Of a stretch of 64,000 nt of DNA, positions 18,644 to 27,984 are shown in pieces (the stretch's first letter is position 1; each line of letters begins with the position of its first letter). Source of the stretch: Pseudomonas asiatica (lineage in GTDB: Bacteria; Pseudomonadota; Gammaproteobacteria; Pseudomonadales; Pseudomonadaceae); contig NZ_BLJF01000001.1 in assembly GCF_009932335.1 (NCBI RefSeq), positions 3,908,501 through 3,972,500 of the forward strand. Reading direction: 5' to 3'. The notes below the pieces were generated by a model, which worked only from the letters and a program-made list of their open reading frames with translations, was not told where the DNA came from and searched no databases. Both the position numbers and the translations under genes were made by a program.

Positions 18644-19435
18644 TCAGTGAGCCAGCAGGAAGTCGAGCACACGGCGGCTGAACGCCTCGCCGATCTCGAC
18701 GTTGGACAGGTGCGCCGCCGGGAAGTCGACGTACTCGGCACCCGCGATACCGGCCTGCATGAAGCGGCCGTGCTCCGGAGTGGTCACCACGTCCTCGGTA
18801 CCGGCAACGATCAGCGCCGGCACCTGGATACGGCCCAGTTGCTCGCGGTAATCGGCATCACGCACCGCCGCGCAGTTGCCGGCATAACCTTGCGGGCTGG
18901 TTTGCGCCAGCATCTGGCAGATGCGCTGGGCCTGCGCTGGCTGGGCCTGGGCGAAGCCTGGGGTGAACCAGCGGGCGATGGAGGCATCGCGCAGGTCGAC
19001 CATGGCCTGCTGCCCGCCCTTGAGCACGGTGTCGATACGGGTGTTCCACACCTCGTCGTTGGCGATCTTGGCGGCGGTGTTGCACAGGGTCAGGCTGTGC
19101 AGGCGCTCGCCGGCGTTGATGCCCAGCCACTGGCCGATCAAGCCGCCCATCGACAGGCCGACGAAGTGCGCCTTGGCGATATCCAGGCCATCGAGCAGGG
19201 CCAGCACGTCACGGCCCAGCTGTTCGATGCTGTAGGGGCCTTCAGTGACCAGCGACCCACCGTGGCCACGGGTGTCGTAGCGCAGCACGCGCAAGTGCTG
19301 GCTCCACAGTGGAATCTGCGTGTCCCACATGCCCAGGTCGGTGCCCAGCGAGTTGGACAGGACCAGCACCGGGGCGTTTTCCGGGCCATCGATCTGGTAA
19401 TTCAAAACGCCATCGGCCAGTTGCAAGTGCGCCAC
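18644..19435 (-). CDS. pcaD: 3-oxoadipate enol-lactonase
   Basis: 263-residue alpha/beta hydrolase. The nucleophile elbow GLSMGG places Ser95 in the active site. The oxyanion region is SNSLGTDLGMW, and the C-terminal catalytic histidine is in FPAAHLSNVE. It hydrolyses 3-oxoadipate enol-lactone to 3-oxoadipate, joining the protocatechuate and catechol routes. It lies 11 bp after pcaB and 10 bp before pcaC. Confidence 0.96.
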   Translation of the reverse strand: MAHLQLADGVLNYQIDGPENAPVLVLSNSLGTDLGMWDTQIPLWSQHLRVLRYDTRGHGGSLVTEGPYSIEQLGRDVLALLDGLDIAKAHFVGLSMGGLIGQWLGINAGERLHSLTLCNTAAKIANDEVWNTRIDTVLKGGQQAMVDLRDASIARWFTPGFAQAQPAQAQRICQMLAQTSPQGYAGNCAAVRDADYREQLGRIQVPALIVAGTEDVVTTPEHGRFMQAGIAGAEYVDFPAAHLSNVEIGEAFSRRVLDFLLAH

Positions 19436-19446
19436 AGCGGTCTCCT

Positions 19447-20799
19447 TCAGGCAGTGAAACGTTGATGTTCGGACACGGCGCGCGCCACCCAGACGCGGGC
19501 CTGGCCCAGGTAATGGGCAGGGTCGAGCAAGCGATCGAGTTCTTCGGCAGACAGCTCGGCACTGACCTGCGGCTCTTCACCCAGCACGGTGCGCAGGTGG
19601 CGCTGTTCGGCCACAGCGCGCTGGCAGCACTGCTCCAGCAGGTGATGGGCGTGGTCGCGGCCCAGGCGCTGGGCGAGGACGATGCTCACCGCTTCGGCCA
19701 GCACCAGGCCCTGGGTCAGGTCGAGGTTACGGCGCATGCGCGCGGCATCCACTTCCATGCCCTCGGCAATCACCTGGGCCTGGCGCAGCGCACCAGATAC
19801 CAGGCAGCAGATGTCCGGCAGGGTTTCCCATTCGGCATGCCACAGACCGAGGCTGCGCTCGTGCTCCTGGGGCATGGCGGCGAACAGCGTAGAGACCAGC
19901 CCCGGCACGCGGGTCGCGGCGCCGATCAGCACCGCGGCGCCGACAGGGTTGCGCTTGTGCGGCATGGTCGAAGACCCACCCTTGCCCGGCGCGGAAGGCT
20001 CGAACAGTTCCCCCGCCTCGGTCTGCATCAGCAAGCTGACATCGCGGCCGAACTTGCCCAGGCTACCAGCGATCAGGCCCAGCACCGAGGCAAACTCCAC
20101 CAGGCGGTCGCGCTGGGTGTGCCAGGGCTGCTCGGGCAGGGTCAGCTTGAGCTGCTCGGCCAGGGCTTCGGCTACCGGCATCGCCTTGCTGCCCAACGCC
20201 GCCAGGCTGCCCGAGGCGCCGCCGAACTGCAGCACCAGCAAGCGTGGGCGCAGCTCCTGCAAGCGCTGGCGGTGACGGGTCAAGGCGCCCAGCACGCCGG
20301 CCAGTTTCATCCCCAAGGTCACGGGGGTGGCGTGCTGCAGCCAGGTGCGCCCCACCAGCGGCGTGTCGGCGTGCTGCAAAGCCTGGCGCGACAGGGTATC
20401 GGCGAGCTTGCCTAGATCGGCTTCGATCAGGTCGAGGGCAGCACGCAGTTGCAGGACCAGCCCGGTGTCCATCGCGTCCTGGCTGGTGGCGCCCAGGTGC
20501 ACATAGCGCTCGGTTTCGGGCACGCCACTGGCAATCACCTTGCCCAACGCCTTCACCAGCGGGATCGCCGAGTTGCCAGCAGTGGCGATGGCATTGGCCA
20601 GCGCGCCAACGTCATAGCGCTCGGCGTGGCACGCCGCCTCGATGGCCGCTACAGCGCTATGCGGGACCAGCCCGGCAGCCGCCTCGGCACGCGCCAGCGC
20701 CGCCTCGAAATCGAGCATGCCCTGCAGGCGGCCACGGTCGGAGAAGATCTCGCGCATGGCCGGTGCGGTGAAGTAGGCGTCGAACAGTTGGTTGGTCAT
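19447..20799 (-). CDS. pcaB: 3-carboxy-cis,cis-muconate cycloisomerase
   Basis: 450 residues of the fumarase/aspartase superfamily. The signature GGSSTMPHKRNPVGA is near residues 275-290, and the early conserved block GATSQDAMDTGLVLQLR is present. It cycloisomerises 3-carboxymuconate to 4-carboxymuconolactone. It lies 9 bp after pcaT and 11 bp before pcaD, consistent with a pcaTBDC operon. Confidence 0.96.
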   Translation of the reverse strand: MTNQLFDAYFTAPAMREIFSDRGRLQGMLDFEAALARAEAAAGLVPHSAVAAIEAACHAERYDVGALANAIATAGNSAIPLVKALGKVIASGVPETERYVHLGATSQDAMDTGLVLQLRAALDLIEADLGKLADTLSRQALQHADTPLVGRTWLQHATPVTLGMKLAGVLGALTRHRQRLQELRPRLLVLQFGGASGSLAALGSKAMPVAEALAEQLKLTLPEQPWHTQRDRLVEFASVLGLIAGSLGKFGRDVSLLMQTEAGELFEPSAPGKGGSSTMPHKRNPVGAAVLIGAATRVPGLVSTLFAAMPQEHERSLGLWHAEWETLPDICCLVSGALRQAQVIAEGMEVDAARMRRNLDLTQGLVLAEAVSIVLAQRLGRDHAHHLLEQCCQRAVAEQRHLRTVLGEEPQVSAELSAEELDRLLDPAHYLGQARVWVARAVSEHQRFTA

Positions 20800-20808
20800 G
20801 CCACGTCC

Positions 20809-22098
20809 TTAATTATCGTGGTGCAGGTAGGCCGCCTGCTTCGGCAGGCGCAGGCTGAACAGGAAGGCAATCGCCATCATCGCCGTCACGTACCAGTAGA
20901 AAGTGTTTTCCATGCCCAGGGTCTTCAGGCCCAGGGCCACGTACTCGGCCGAACCGCCGAACGCCGCGTTCGCCACTGCATAGGCCAGGCCCACGCCCAG
21001 TGCGCGCACCTGCGGCGGGAACATCTCGGCCTTCACCAGGCCGCTGATCGAGGTATAGAAACTGACGATACACAACGCCAGGGTAATCAGCACGAAGGCC
21101 ATGAACGGGCTGCTCACGGTTTTCAGCGCCATCAGCAACGGCACGGTAAACAGCGTCCCCAGGGCACCGAACAGCATCATCGAATTACGCCGACCGATGC
21201 GGTCGGAGAGCATGCCAAAGAACGGCTGTAGCACCATGAACAGGAACAGCGCACCGGTCATCACATAGCTGGCGTTCTTCGCGGTCATGCCAGCGGTGTT
21301 GACCAGGTACTTCTGCATGTAGGTGGTGAAGGTATAGAAGATCAGCGAACCGCCCGCGGTATAGCCGAGCACGGTGATGAAGGCCGCCGCATGGTCGCGG
21401 AACAGGCCCTTGATGGTGCCGGCATCCTTGTCCTGGCGGGTTTCGGCGCTGCTGGTCTCATGCAGCGAGCGGCGCAGCATCAGCGAGATCAGTGCGGCAA
21501 TGGCACCGACCACGAACGGAATGCGCCAGCCCCAGGCGCGCAGCTCTTCTTCGGTGAGCAGTTGCTGCAGGATCACCACCACCAGCACCGCCAGCAACTG
21601 GCCGCCGATCAGGGTCACGTACTGGAACGAGGCAAAGAAACCGCGCTGGCCGCGCAGGGCTACTTCACTCATGTAAGTGGCAGTGGTGCCGTACTCGCCG
21701 CCTACCGACAGGCCCTGGATCAACCGGGCCAGCAAAAGCAGCGCCGGGGCCCAGGTGCCGATGCTGGCATAGGTAGGCAGGCAGGCGATCATCAGGGAGC
21801 CGAAGCACATCATCAGCACCGAGATCATCAGGGAATTCTTGCGACCATGGCGGTCAGCGAGGCGGCCGAAGATCCAGCCACCGATGGGGCGCATCAGAAA
21901 GCCCGCGGCGAACACGCCTGCCGTGTTCAACAACTGCACGGTGGGGTCGTCGGAGGGGAAGAAAGCCGGGGCAAAGTAGATCGCGCAGAAGGCATAGACG
22001 TAGAAGTCGAACCATTCCACCAGGTTGCCTGAAGAGGCACCAACGATAGCGAAGATGCGTTTGCTGCGTTCTTCGCCGGTGTAATAGGTTGAGGTCAT
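20809..22098 (-). CDS. pcaT: MFS metabolite:H+ symporter (PcaT-type dicarboxylate transporter)
   Basis: 429 residues with 12 predicted transmembrane segments, in the metabolite:H+ symporter (MHS) branch with KgtP and PcaT. It has [20 protein letters not shown] in TM1, the motif [15 protein letters not shown] after TM2 and [13 protein letters not shown] in TM4, all typical of MHS proteins. PcaT imports beta-ketoadipate in P. putida. It heads pcaTBDC. A REP pair lies between it and pcaF. Confidence 0.92.
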   Translation of the reverse strand: MTSTYYTGEERSKRIFAIVGASSGNLVEWFDFYVYAFCAIYFAPAFFPSDDPTVQLLNTAGVFAAGFLMRPIGGWIFGRLADRHGRKNSLMISVLMMCFGSLMIACLPTYASIGTWAPALLLLARLIQGLSVGGEYGTTATYMSEVALRGQRGFFASFQYVTLIGGQLLAVLVVVILQQLLTEEELRAWGWRIPFVVGAIAALISLMLRRSLHETSSAETRQDKDAGTIKGLFRDHAAAFITVLGYTAGGSLIFYTFTTYMQKYLVNTAGMTAKNASYVMTGALFLFMVLQPFFGMLSDRIGRRNSMMLFGALGTLFTVPLLMALKTVSSPFMAFVLITLALCIVSFYTSISGLVKAEMFPPQVRALGVGLAYAVANAAFGGSAEYVALGLKTLGMENTFYWYVTAMMAIAFLFSLRLPKQAAYLHHDN

Positions 22099-22196
22099 GG
22101 TGAGTTTACTCCTGGAGGGTCGCAGGTAATTCTAGACACACCTGGTAACACACTCGTTCCGCTATCTGGCTGGCAACTGGCCTTGAGTCTGGCAGG

Positions 22197-22285
22197 ACCG
22201 GCCTCTTCGCGGGCAAGCCCGCTCCCACAGCGGGAGGCGTGGTTCCCCCTGTGGGAGCGGATTTACCCGCGAAGAGGCCGGTACA
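22197..22285. repeat. Paired REP (REPIN) inside the pca cluster, GCGGG flavour
   Basis: GGCCTCTTCGCGGGCAAGCC and its inverted partner, ending AAGAGGCCGGTAC, fill most of the pcaF-pcaT gap. It begins 2 bp after the pcaF stop and probably lowers read-through from pcaIJF into pcaTBDC or stabilises the pcaIJF mRNA end. Confidence 0.8.
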
Positions 22286-22287
22286 AG

Positions 22288-23490
22288 TCAAACCCGCTCG
22301 ATGGCCAGCGCCAAACCTTGGCCTACGCCCACACACATGGTCGCCAGGCCCTTACGCCCACCGCTCTTCTCCAGCTGGTGAAGCGCAGTCAACACCAGGC
22401 GCGCACCGCTCATGCCCAGCGGGTGGCCCAGGGCGATGGCACCGCCGTTGGGGTTCACCTGCGGTGCATCGTCGGCCACACCCAGCTCACGCAGCACCGC
22501 CAGACCTTGGCTGGCAAAGGCTTCGTTGAGCTCGATCACATCGAAATCATTCACCGCCACACCCAGGCGCTCGGTCAGCTTGCGCACTGCCGGCACCGGA
22601 CCAATGCCCATCACTCGCGGTGCAACACCGGCGCTGGCCATGCCCAGTACGCGGGCACGTGGGGTCAGGCCGTGTTTCTTCACAGCCTCGGCCGAAGCCA
22701 GGATCAACGCCGCGGCACCGTCGTTCACGCCCGAGGCATTGCCAGCGGTGACGGTCTTGTCCGGGCCGTTGACCGGCTTGAGCTTGGTCAAGGCTTCCAG
22801 CGTGGTTTCCGGGCGCAGGTGTTCGTCACGCTCGACGATGGTCTCGCCCTTCTTGTGCGCGATACGCACCGGCACGATCTCTTCGGCGAAGAAGCCGGCG
22901 GCCTGGGCCGCAGCTGCCTTCTGCTGGCTGCGCAGGGCGAACGCGTCCTGGTCGGCACGCGAAACCTGGTAATCGTCGGCCACGTTGTCGGCGGTTTCCG
23001 GCATGGAGTCCACACCGTACTGGCTCTTCATCAGCGGGTTGATGAAACGCCAGCCGATGGTGGTGTCTTCGAGCTTCATGTTGCGCGAATAGCCGCTTTC
23101 GGCCTTGCCCATGACGAACGGGGCACGCGACATCGACTCGACGCCGCCGGCAATAGCCAGCTCCATTTCGCCGCTGGCAATGGCGCGGAAGGCAGTGCCG
23201 ATGGCATCCATGCCCGACGCGCACAGGCGATTCAGGGTGACACCCGGAATGCTCTCCGGCAGGCCGGCCAGCAGCAGCGCCATGCGTGCCACGTTGCGGT
23301 TGTCTTCACCAGCCTGGTTGGCGCAGCCGAAGAACACTTCGTCAACCTGATCCCACTGCACGGTCGGGTTGCGCTCGATCAGCGCCTTCAGCGGTACGGC
23401 GGCCAGGTCGTCGGCCCGCACGCCGGCCAGGGCGCCACCGAAGCGGCCGATCGGGGTGCGAATGGCGTCACAGATGAATACGTCGCGCAT
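22288..23490 (-). CDS. pcaF: 3-oxoadipyl-CoA thiolase
   Basis: 400 residues, the exact length of PcaF thiolases. Active-site cysteines lie in [12 protein letters not shown] (acyl acceptor) and [12 protein letters not shown] (proton transfer), with the catalytic histidine in [12 protein letters not shown]. It cleaves 3-oxoadipyl-CoA to acetyl-CoA and succinyl-CoA. The ATG at 23490 overlaps the pcaJ stop (TGATG), so translation is coupled. It is the last gene of pcaIJF. Confidence 0.96.
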   Translation of the reverse strand: MRDVFICDAIRTPIGRFGGALAGVRADDLAAVPLKALIERNPTVQWDQVDEVFFGCANQAGEDNRNVARMALLLAGLPESIPGVTLNRLCASGMDAIGTAFRAIASGEMELAIAGGVESMSRAPFVMGKAESGYSRNMKLEDTTIGWRFINPLMKSQYGVDSMPETADNVADDYQVSRADQDAFALRSQQKAAAAQAAGFFAEEIVPVRIAHKKGETIVERDEHLRPETTLEALTKLKPVNGPDKTVTAGNASGVNDGAAALILASAEAVKKHGLTPRARVLGMASAGVAPRVMGIGPVPAVRKLTERLGVAVNDFDVIELNEAFASQGLAVLRELGVADDAPQVNPNGGAIALGHPLGMSGARLVLTALHQLEKSGGRKGLATMCVGVGQGLALAIERV

Positions 23491-24269
23491 CAAGCTTCTC
23501 CTGCGACCTGGCCATGGGCCGCGGCGGTACGGGCTTCGAGGTCACGCAGAGCGGACAGCTCGACTTCGGTCGGTTCGGCGGTGGTCTGCACATCGTCGGC
23601 AAAGCGGATCGCCCAGCCAGTGGCGGCGATGATCTGCTCGCGGGTCACACCCGGGTGGATCGCAGTGACGACGAATTCGTGGGTCCCGGCTTCCGGCTCC
23701 ATGATGCACAGGTCGGTGATAATGCCGACCGGGCCGTCGCCTGGCAGGCCAAGGCGTTTGCGCGAGTCGCCGCCTTCACCGTGGCCAACCGAGGTGATGA
23801 AGTCCAGCTTGTCGACAAAGGCACGCGGCGACTGCTTGAGGATGATCAGTACCTGCTTGGCAGAACCAGCGATTTCCGGTGCACCACCAGCACCTGGCAG
23901 GCGGGTTTTCGGGGCGTGGTAATCACCGACGACGGTAGTGTTGATGTTGCCGAAGCGGTCGACCTGGGCAGCGCCGAGGAAGCCGACGTCGATGCGCCCA
24001 CCTTGCAGCCAGTAGCGGAAGATCTCGCCGGTCGGCACCACGGTGTCAGCGGTTTCGGCCAGCTCGCCGTCGCCGATAGACAGCGGCAGCACACTTGGCT
24101 TGGCGCCGATCGGGCCGGATTCGTAGATCAGCACCACGTCTGGCGACGATGTCAGGCGCGCCAGGTTGGCAGCCTTGGACGGCAGGCCGATGCCGACGAA
24201 GCACACAGCACCGTTGCGCAGGCGACGTGCTGCAGCGACGGTCATCATTTCGGAAGTGGAGTAGCTCAT
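23490..24269 (-). CDS. pcaJ: 3-oxoadipate CoA-transferase subunit B, CatJ type
   Basis: 259 residues. The active-site glutamate is Glu50 in LIYESGPIGAKP, equivalent to the catalytic Glu of glutaconate CoA-transferase. Length and sequence match the CatJ type described in P. knackmussii B13 rather than the shorter (about 213 residue) PcaJ of P. putida. With PcaI it moves CoA from succinyl-CoA to 3-oxoadipate. It overlaps pcaI by 4 bp and pcaF by 1 bp. Confidence 0.94.
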   Translation of the reverse strand: MSYSTSEMMTVAAARRLRNGAVCFVGIGLPSKAANLARLTSSPDVVLIYESGPIGAKPSVLPLSIGDGELAETADTVVPTGEIFRYWLQGGRIDVGFLGAAQVDRFGNINTTVVGDYHAPKTRLPGAGGAPEIAGSAKQVLIILKQSPRAFVDKLDFITSVGHGEGGDSRKRLGLPGDGPVGIITDLCIMEPEAGTHEFVVTAIHPGVTREQIIAATGWAIRFADDVQTTAEPTEVELSALRDLEARTAAAHGQVAGEA

Positions 24270-25126
24270 TGTGCGGCCTCCGCAGTGCTGGCCAGCTTGG
24301 CCTTGAATTCGTTGAAATCGGCAGTGCCACGGATGTAGGTGTCGATCCAGGCGGTGAACGATTCGCGGCTACGCGCGATCGGGTCCCAGGCCTGGTAGAA
24401 GCGGTTGTCACGCTCGTAGTAGCCGTGGGCATAGGACGGGTGCGCACCGCCAGGTACCAGGCATACCGCGCTCAGGGCCCAGGTCGGCAGCACACAGGCG
24501 TTCATCGGGGCCTGCAAGTCGTCGACGATTTCCTCGACGGTGACGATGCAGCGCTTGGCGGCCAGGGCGGCTTCCTTCTGCACGCCGAGGATGCCCCACA
24601 GCAGCACATTGCCTTTGCGGTCGGCCTTTTGCGCGTGGATCACGGTCACATCCGGGCGCACCGACGGCACGGCTGCCAGCACTTCACCGGTGAACGGGCA
24701 GGTGACGCTCTTGATCAGCGGGTTGACCTTCGGCAGGTCGGAGCCGGCGTAGGCACGCAGCACGGCGAACGGCAGGCCAGAAGCACCGGCGACATAGGCG
24801 TTTGCCAGGTCGGCATGGCTGTGTTCTTCGATTTCGATGGCGTGTGGCCACTGCTTCTCGACGGCATCACGCAGGCGGTGCAGCGAGCCGACACCTGGGT
24901 TACCACCCCAGGAGAAGATCAGCTTGCTGGCGCAGCCGGCGCCGATCAGCTGGTCGTAGATAAGGTCCGGAGTCATGCGCACCAGGGTCAGGTCGCGCTT
25001 GCCCTGACGGATGATCTCGTGGCCGGCGGCAGTCGGGATCAGGTGGGTGAAACCTTCGAGGGCGACGGTATCGCCATCCTGGATGAACTGCTTCACGGCT
25101 TCGTGAAGCGGGAGAATTGCAGCCAT
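24266..25126 (-). CDS. pcaI: 3-oxoadipate CoA-transferase subunit A, CatI type
   Basis: 286 residues of the glutaconate-CoA-transferase-like alpha fold. Visible blocks are VALEGFTHLIPTAAGHEIIR near residue 20 and KLIFSWGGNPGVGSLHRLRD near 67. It is about 55 residues longer than the PcaI of P. putida reference strains and matches the CatI type. It is the first gene of pcaIJF, and two PcaR boxes lie 65-98 bp upstream of its start. Confidence 0.94.
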   Translation of the reverse strand: MAAILPLHEAVKQFIQDGDTVALEGFTHLIPTAAGHEIIRQGKRDLTLVRMTPDLIYDQLIGAGCASKLIFSWGGNPGVGSLHRLRDAVEKQWPHAIEIEEHSHADLANAYVAGASGLPFAVLRAYAGSDLPKVNPLIKSVTCPFTGEVLAAVPSVRPDVTVIHAQKADRKGNVLLWGILGVQKEAALAAKRCIVTVEEIVDDLQAPMNACVLPTWALSAVCLVPGGAHPSYAHGYYERDNRFYQAWDPIARSRESFTAWIDTYIRGTADFNEFKAKLASTAEAAQ

Positions 25127-25190
25127 TTGGAGACTCCTGGTCAGGGTGCTTCGGTGAGCTCAGATTAAGGAGACTGGTGGGTGGCTTACA

Positions 25191-25224
25191 ATCCGATAAT
25201 CGACTATTTGTGCGATTATCGAAC
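25191..25224 (-). promoter_or_regulatory. PcaR operator and promoter of pcaIJF
   Basis: Read on the minus strand, GTTCGATAATCGCAC (25224-25210) is an exact PcaR box. A second copy, AGTCGATTATCGGAT (25205-25191), follows after 4 bp. The GATTAT inside the second box (25201-25196) fits as a -10, with GTTCGA of the first at the -35 position and a 17-bp spacer. This matches the published arrangement in which PcaR contacts both promoter elements. Confidence 0.85.
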
Positions 25225-25261
25225 CATTTGTTGTCCTGCTACTCATTCACTACCGTGTCGA

Positions 25262-25353
25262 ATTCTTCGCAGCACAAGGCTGCTCCTACAGAGGGCGGCG
25301 TCGCCGTTATAGGAGCAGCCTTGTGCTGCGAAGGGCCGCACAGCGGCCCTCGG
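25262..25353. repeat. Paired REP (REPIN), GCAGCC flavour
   Basis: TTCGCAGCACAAGGCTGCTC at the left and TAGGAGCAGCCTTGTGCTGC at the right are inverted copies about 26 bp apart. An extra inner stem (GGGCCGCACAGCGGCCC) follows. It separates pcaK from the pcaI promoter. Confidence 0.85.
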
Positions 25354-25356
25354 GCT

Positions 25357-26703
25357 TCAGGTCGCGTCAGCGTGGCTCACCAGCCCTTTCACGATCACAC
25401 CCACGGTCGCCAGCCCCGCCGGCACCAGCAATGCCGTGAGCACCTGTTCGAAGTTCCAGCCCAGCCCCAGCAGCGTCGCACCACTCCAGGCCCCGAGAAT
25501 CGCACCGAAGCGGCCTATACCCAGCATCCACGATACCCCTGTGGCGCGGCCCTGTGTCGGATAGAAGCGCGCCGCCAGCGAAGGCATCGCCGATTGGGCG
25601 CCGTTCACGCACATGCCGGCAACCAGCACCAGCGTGGCCAATACGGTGATGTTGCCCAGGCTCTGCCCCACGGCGTAGGCGAACACCCCGGCCAGCAGGT
25701 AGAAAATGCCGATCACCTTGTGCGGATTGAAGCGGTCCATGGCCCAACCCACACCGACGGCACTCAGCACGCCACCGAACTGGAACAGTGCGCCGATGAA
25801 GGCGGCCTGTTCCATGCTCGCGCCGCTGTCGCGCATCAAGGTTGGCAACCAGCTGGTCAGCAGATAGACGATCACCAGGCCCATGAAGTAGGTCAGCCAC
25901 AACAGCATGGTGCCCATGCCGTAGGTACCGGAGAAGATCAGCGCGAACACGTTGCGCGCGGCCACCGCCTTCTGTTCCGGCACGCTGAAACTGCCCGCCT
26001 CGGCCACCACCTGCGGCGCGATGGGCGACAAGGTCTGGCGCACCTTGTCGGTGCCCCGATTGCGCACCACCAGGAACCGCGCCGACTCCGGCAGCCACAC
26101 CATCAGCACCAGCGCCAGCAGCAACGGCAGCACGCCACCGATCACCAGCAGGCTGTGCCAGCCGTAGGCCGGGATCATCTTGGCGGAAATGAAACCACCA
26201 CCGGCCATGCCCAGGTTGAAGCCGCAGAACATGCTGGTCACCAGCAGCGACTTGAGGCGCTCGGGGGTATATTCAGACAATAGCGTGGTGGCGTTGGGCA
26301 TACCTGCACCAAGGCCCAGGCCAGTCAGGAAGCGCAACACCAGCAACTGATCGACGTTGGTGGCATAGGCCGAGGCCAGACTGAAGCCACCGAATACCAG
26401 CACTGCGCCCACCAGCACGCCCTTGCGGCCAAAACGGTCCGCCAGCGGGCCGGAGCCGAGGGCACCGAAAACCATACCGATCAATGCAGCACTCATGACC
26501 GGGCCGAGGCTGGCGCGGTCTATCCCCCACTCCTGCGAAAGGGCCGGGGCGATGAAGCCCATGGCGGCGGTGTCCAGGCCATCGAGGAAGACGATCAGGA
26601 AGCACAGCAACACCACCCGCCATTGGTAGCGGGACAGCGGCTGCTGATTGATGAACGACTGGACGTCGAGGCTATTGCCGACGTTGGTTTGCGCTTGATT
26701 CAT
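25357..26703 (-). CDS. pcaK: 4-hydroxybenzoate/protocatechuate MFS transporter
   Basis: 448 residues, identical in length to P. putida PcaK, with 12 transmembrane segments (aromatic acid:H+ symporter family). TM1 carries FLIVFLDGLDTAAMGFIAPA, whose acidic residue is essential in PcaK, and the loop GPLADRFGRKGVLVG follows TM2. PcaK imports 4-hydroxybenzoate and protocatechuate and also aids chemotaxis to them. The ATG at 26703 overlaps an AACAATAA motif that resembles a Hfq/Crc target. Confidence 0.94.
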   Translation of the reverse strand: MNQAQTNVGNSLDVQSFINQQPLSRYQWRVVLLCFLIVFLDGLDTAAMGFIAPALSQEWGIDRASLGPVMSAALIGMVFGALGSGPLADRFGRKGVLVGAVLVFGGFSLASAYATNVDQLLVLRFLTGLGLGAGMPNATTLLSEYTPERLKSLLVTSMFCGFNLGMAGGGFISAKMIPAYGWHSLLVIGGVLPLLLALVLMVWLPESARFLVVRNRGTDKVRQTLSPIAPQVVAEAGSFSVPEQKAVAARNVFALIFSGTYGMGTMLLWLTYFMGLVIVYLLTSWLPTLMRDSGASMEQAAFIGALFQFGGVLSAVGVGWAMDRFNPHKVIGIFYLLAGVFAYAVGQSLGNITVLATLVLVAGMCVNGAQSAMPSLAARFYPTQGRATGVSWMLGIGRFGAILGAWSGATLLGLGWNFEQVLTALLVPAGLATVGVIVKGLVSHADAT

Positions 26704-26710
26704 TATTGTT
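26703..26710 (-). promoter_or_regulatory. Possible Hfq/Crc (CA) motif at the pcaK start
   Basis: On the minus strand AACAATAA fits the AAnAAnAA consensus for Hfq/Crc translational repression. It covers the space between the GGA ribosome binding site and the A of the pcaK start codon. The motif is short, so chance occurrence is possible. Confidence 0.45.
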
Positions 26711-27031
26711 TTCCAGAATGATGGGCACAGCCAGCCCACTGCACGCGATCAAACGGTACAGAGGACGATGATTTGGGGAATGCAGCCGGCGTCAGCCTGG
26801 ATATAACGGTACTGCGCGCGGGTGCGGCCGCGGCAGCGAGGGGACAGTATTCATGTTAAGTGCCTCTTATGTTTTTCTTGTTCGGTCGGCACAGCCGACC
26901 GTTGCGAGAGACATTAATCAGCGAGCGGAGGCGGCGCAATTCACCGCGAACGACACTGTGCGTTTATCGCACAGGAAAGGGTTTTGCCTGTTCTAAATTT
27001 GAAAGTGGCGCGCTGTGCGCCCCTTCGGGGC
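26704..27031. other. pcaR-pcaK intergenic region
   Basis: 328 bp between the pcaR stop and pcaK start. It holds a PcaR-like box at 26959-26973 and, close to the pcaR stop (27003-27034), GC-rich stems (AGCCCCGAAGGGGC and GCGCACAGCGCGC on the minus strand) without a strong T tract that may end pcaR transcripts. No coding frame is convincing. Confidence 0.6.
26959..26973 (-). promoter_or_regulatory. PcaR-like box upstream of pcaK
   Basis: GTGCGTTTATCGCAC is a near palindrome matching the PcaR box complement GTGCGATTATCGAAC at 13 of 15 positions. It lies 256 bp upstream of the pcaK start, so pcaK would have a long leader or the promoter lies further in. Confidence 0.5.
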
Positions 27032-27922
27032 TCAACCAAACAACTGATGACATAGGTCCCGGCTGGCCGCCAGCAGGATCGGCAAGAACCGCTGCTCCAG
27101 CTCACTGCGCGTCACCCGCCCGACATGGGTACTCACATTCAAAGCCGCCAGCACCTGCCCCGAGGCGTCATACACCGGCACCGCAATCGAGCGCAGCCCC
27201 TGCTCCAGCTCCTGGTCTACCACGCACCAGCCCTGGGCACGCACCTGCTGGATACAGGCGAACAGCGACTCGGGGTCGTGCAAGGTACGGCTGGTACGCG
27301 CCTTCAGGTCGGCACGCTCCAGGTATTCACGCAGGCTGGTGTCGTCCATGGCCGCCAACAGAATACGCCCCATCGATGTGCAATAGGCCGGCAGGCGCCC
27401 GCCCACCGACAGGTCGACCGAAATCAACCGCTCCACGGTCGCCGAACGGGCTATATAAAGGATGTCGTCACCTTCCAGCGTGGCCATGTTGGCCGCCTCG
27501 TGCAGCTGGTCGCTGATGCGGTCCAGGTAAGGCTGGGCGGAAATCGCCAGCGGCGTCGACGACAGGTACGCATGCCCCAGCGTCAGCACTTTGGGCAACA
27601 GCGAATAGGTGCGCCCGTCGGTGGTGGCGTAACCCAGCTTGATCAACGTGTGCAGACAACGGCGTACCGCAGCACGGGGGATTTCGGTGCGGTGGCTGAT
27701 CTGGGCGATGGTCAGGTGGCGCTTGCGTTCCTGGAAGGCCTGGATGACTGCCAGGCCTCGCGCCAGGGAGGTCATGAAGTCCGGGTCGCCGGTAAAGGCC
27801 TGGATGCGCTTGGCCGGTGACGCCACGATCGGTGGTGCCAGGGCTGCCGAGGCAGGTCGCCCCTGCTCCAGGTTGACCGACTCTGGATTGACGGAATCGC
27901 TGGCCAAGGTTTCGTCACTCAT
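27032..27922 (-). CDS. pcaR: PcaR, IclR-family activator/repressor of the pca regulon
   Basis: 296-residue IclR-type regulator. After a flexible N-terminus comes the winged helix (about residues 48-110, with LTIAQISHRTEIPRAAVRRC) and then the IclR effector domain that binds beta-ketoadipate. PcaR activates pcaIJ and related promoters and represses itself. The ATG at 27922 follows GAGGTG with good spacing; an earlier start at 27967 would overlap the operator. Two PcaR boxes lie 29-62 bp upstream. Confidence 0.94.
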   Translation of the reverse strand: MSDETLASDSVNPESVNLEQGRPASAALAPPIVASPAKRIQAFTGDPDFMTSLARGLAVIQAFQERKRHLTIAQISHRTEIPRAAVRRCLHTLIKLGYATTDGRTYSLLPKVLTLGHAYLSSTPLAISAQPYLDRISDQLHEAANMATLEGDDILYIARSATVERLISVDLSVGGRLPAYCTSMGRILLAAMDDTSLREYLERADLKARTSRTLHDPESLFACIQQVRAQGWCVVDQELEQGLRSIAVPVYDASGQVLAALNVSTHVGRVTRSELEQRFLPILLAASRDLCHQLFG

Positions 27923-27950
27923 CGCACACCTCAGAAAAAAACGCCCACTC

Positions 27951-27984
27951 GTGCGATTATCGAACAAACGGCCGATAATCGCAA
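27951..27984. promoter_or_regulatory. PcaR autoregulatory operator
   Basis: GTGCGATTATCGAAC (27951-27965, an exact PcaR box read on the minus strand) and GGCCGATAATCGCAA (27970-27984) face each other across 4 bp. The layout mirrors the pcaI operator and sits just upstream of pcaR, consistent with autorepression. Confidence 0.85.
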
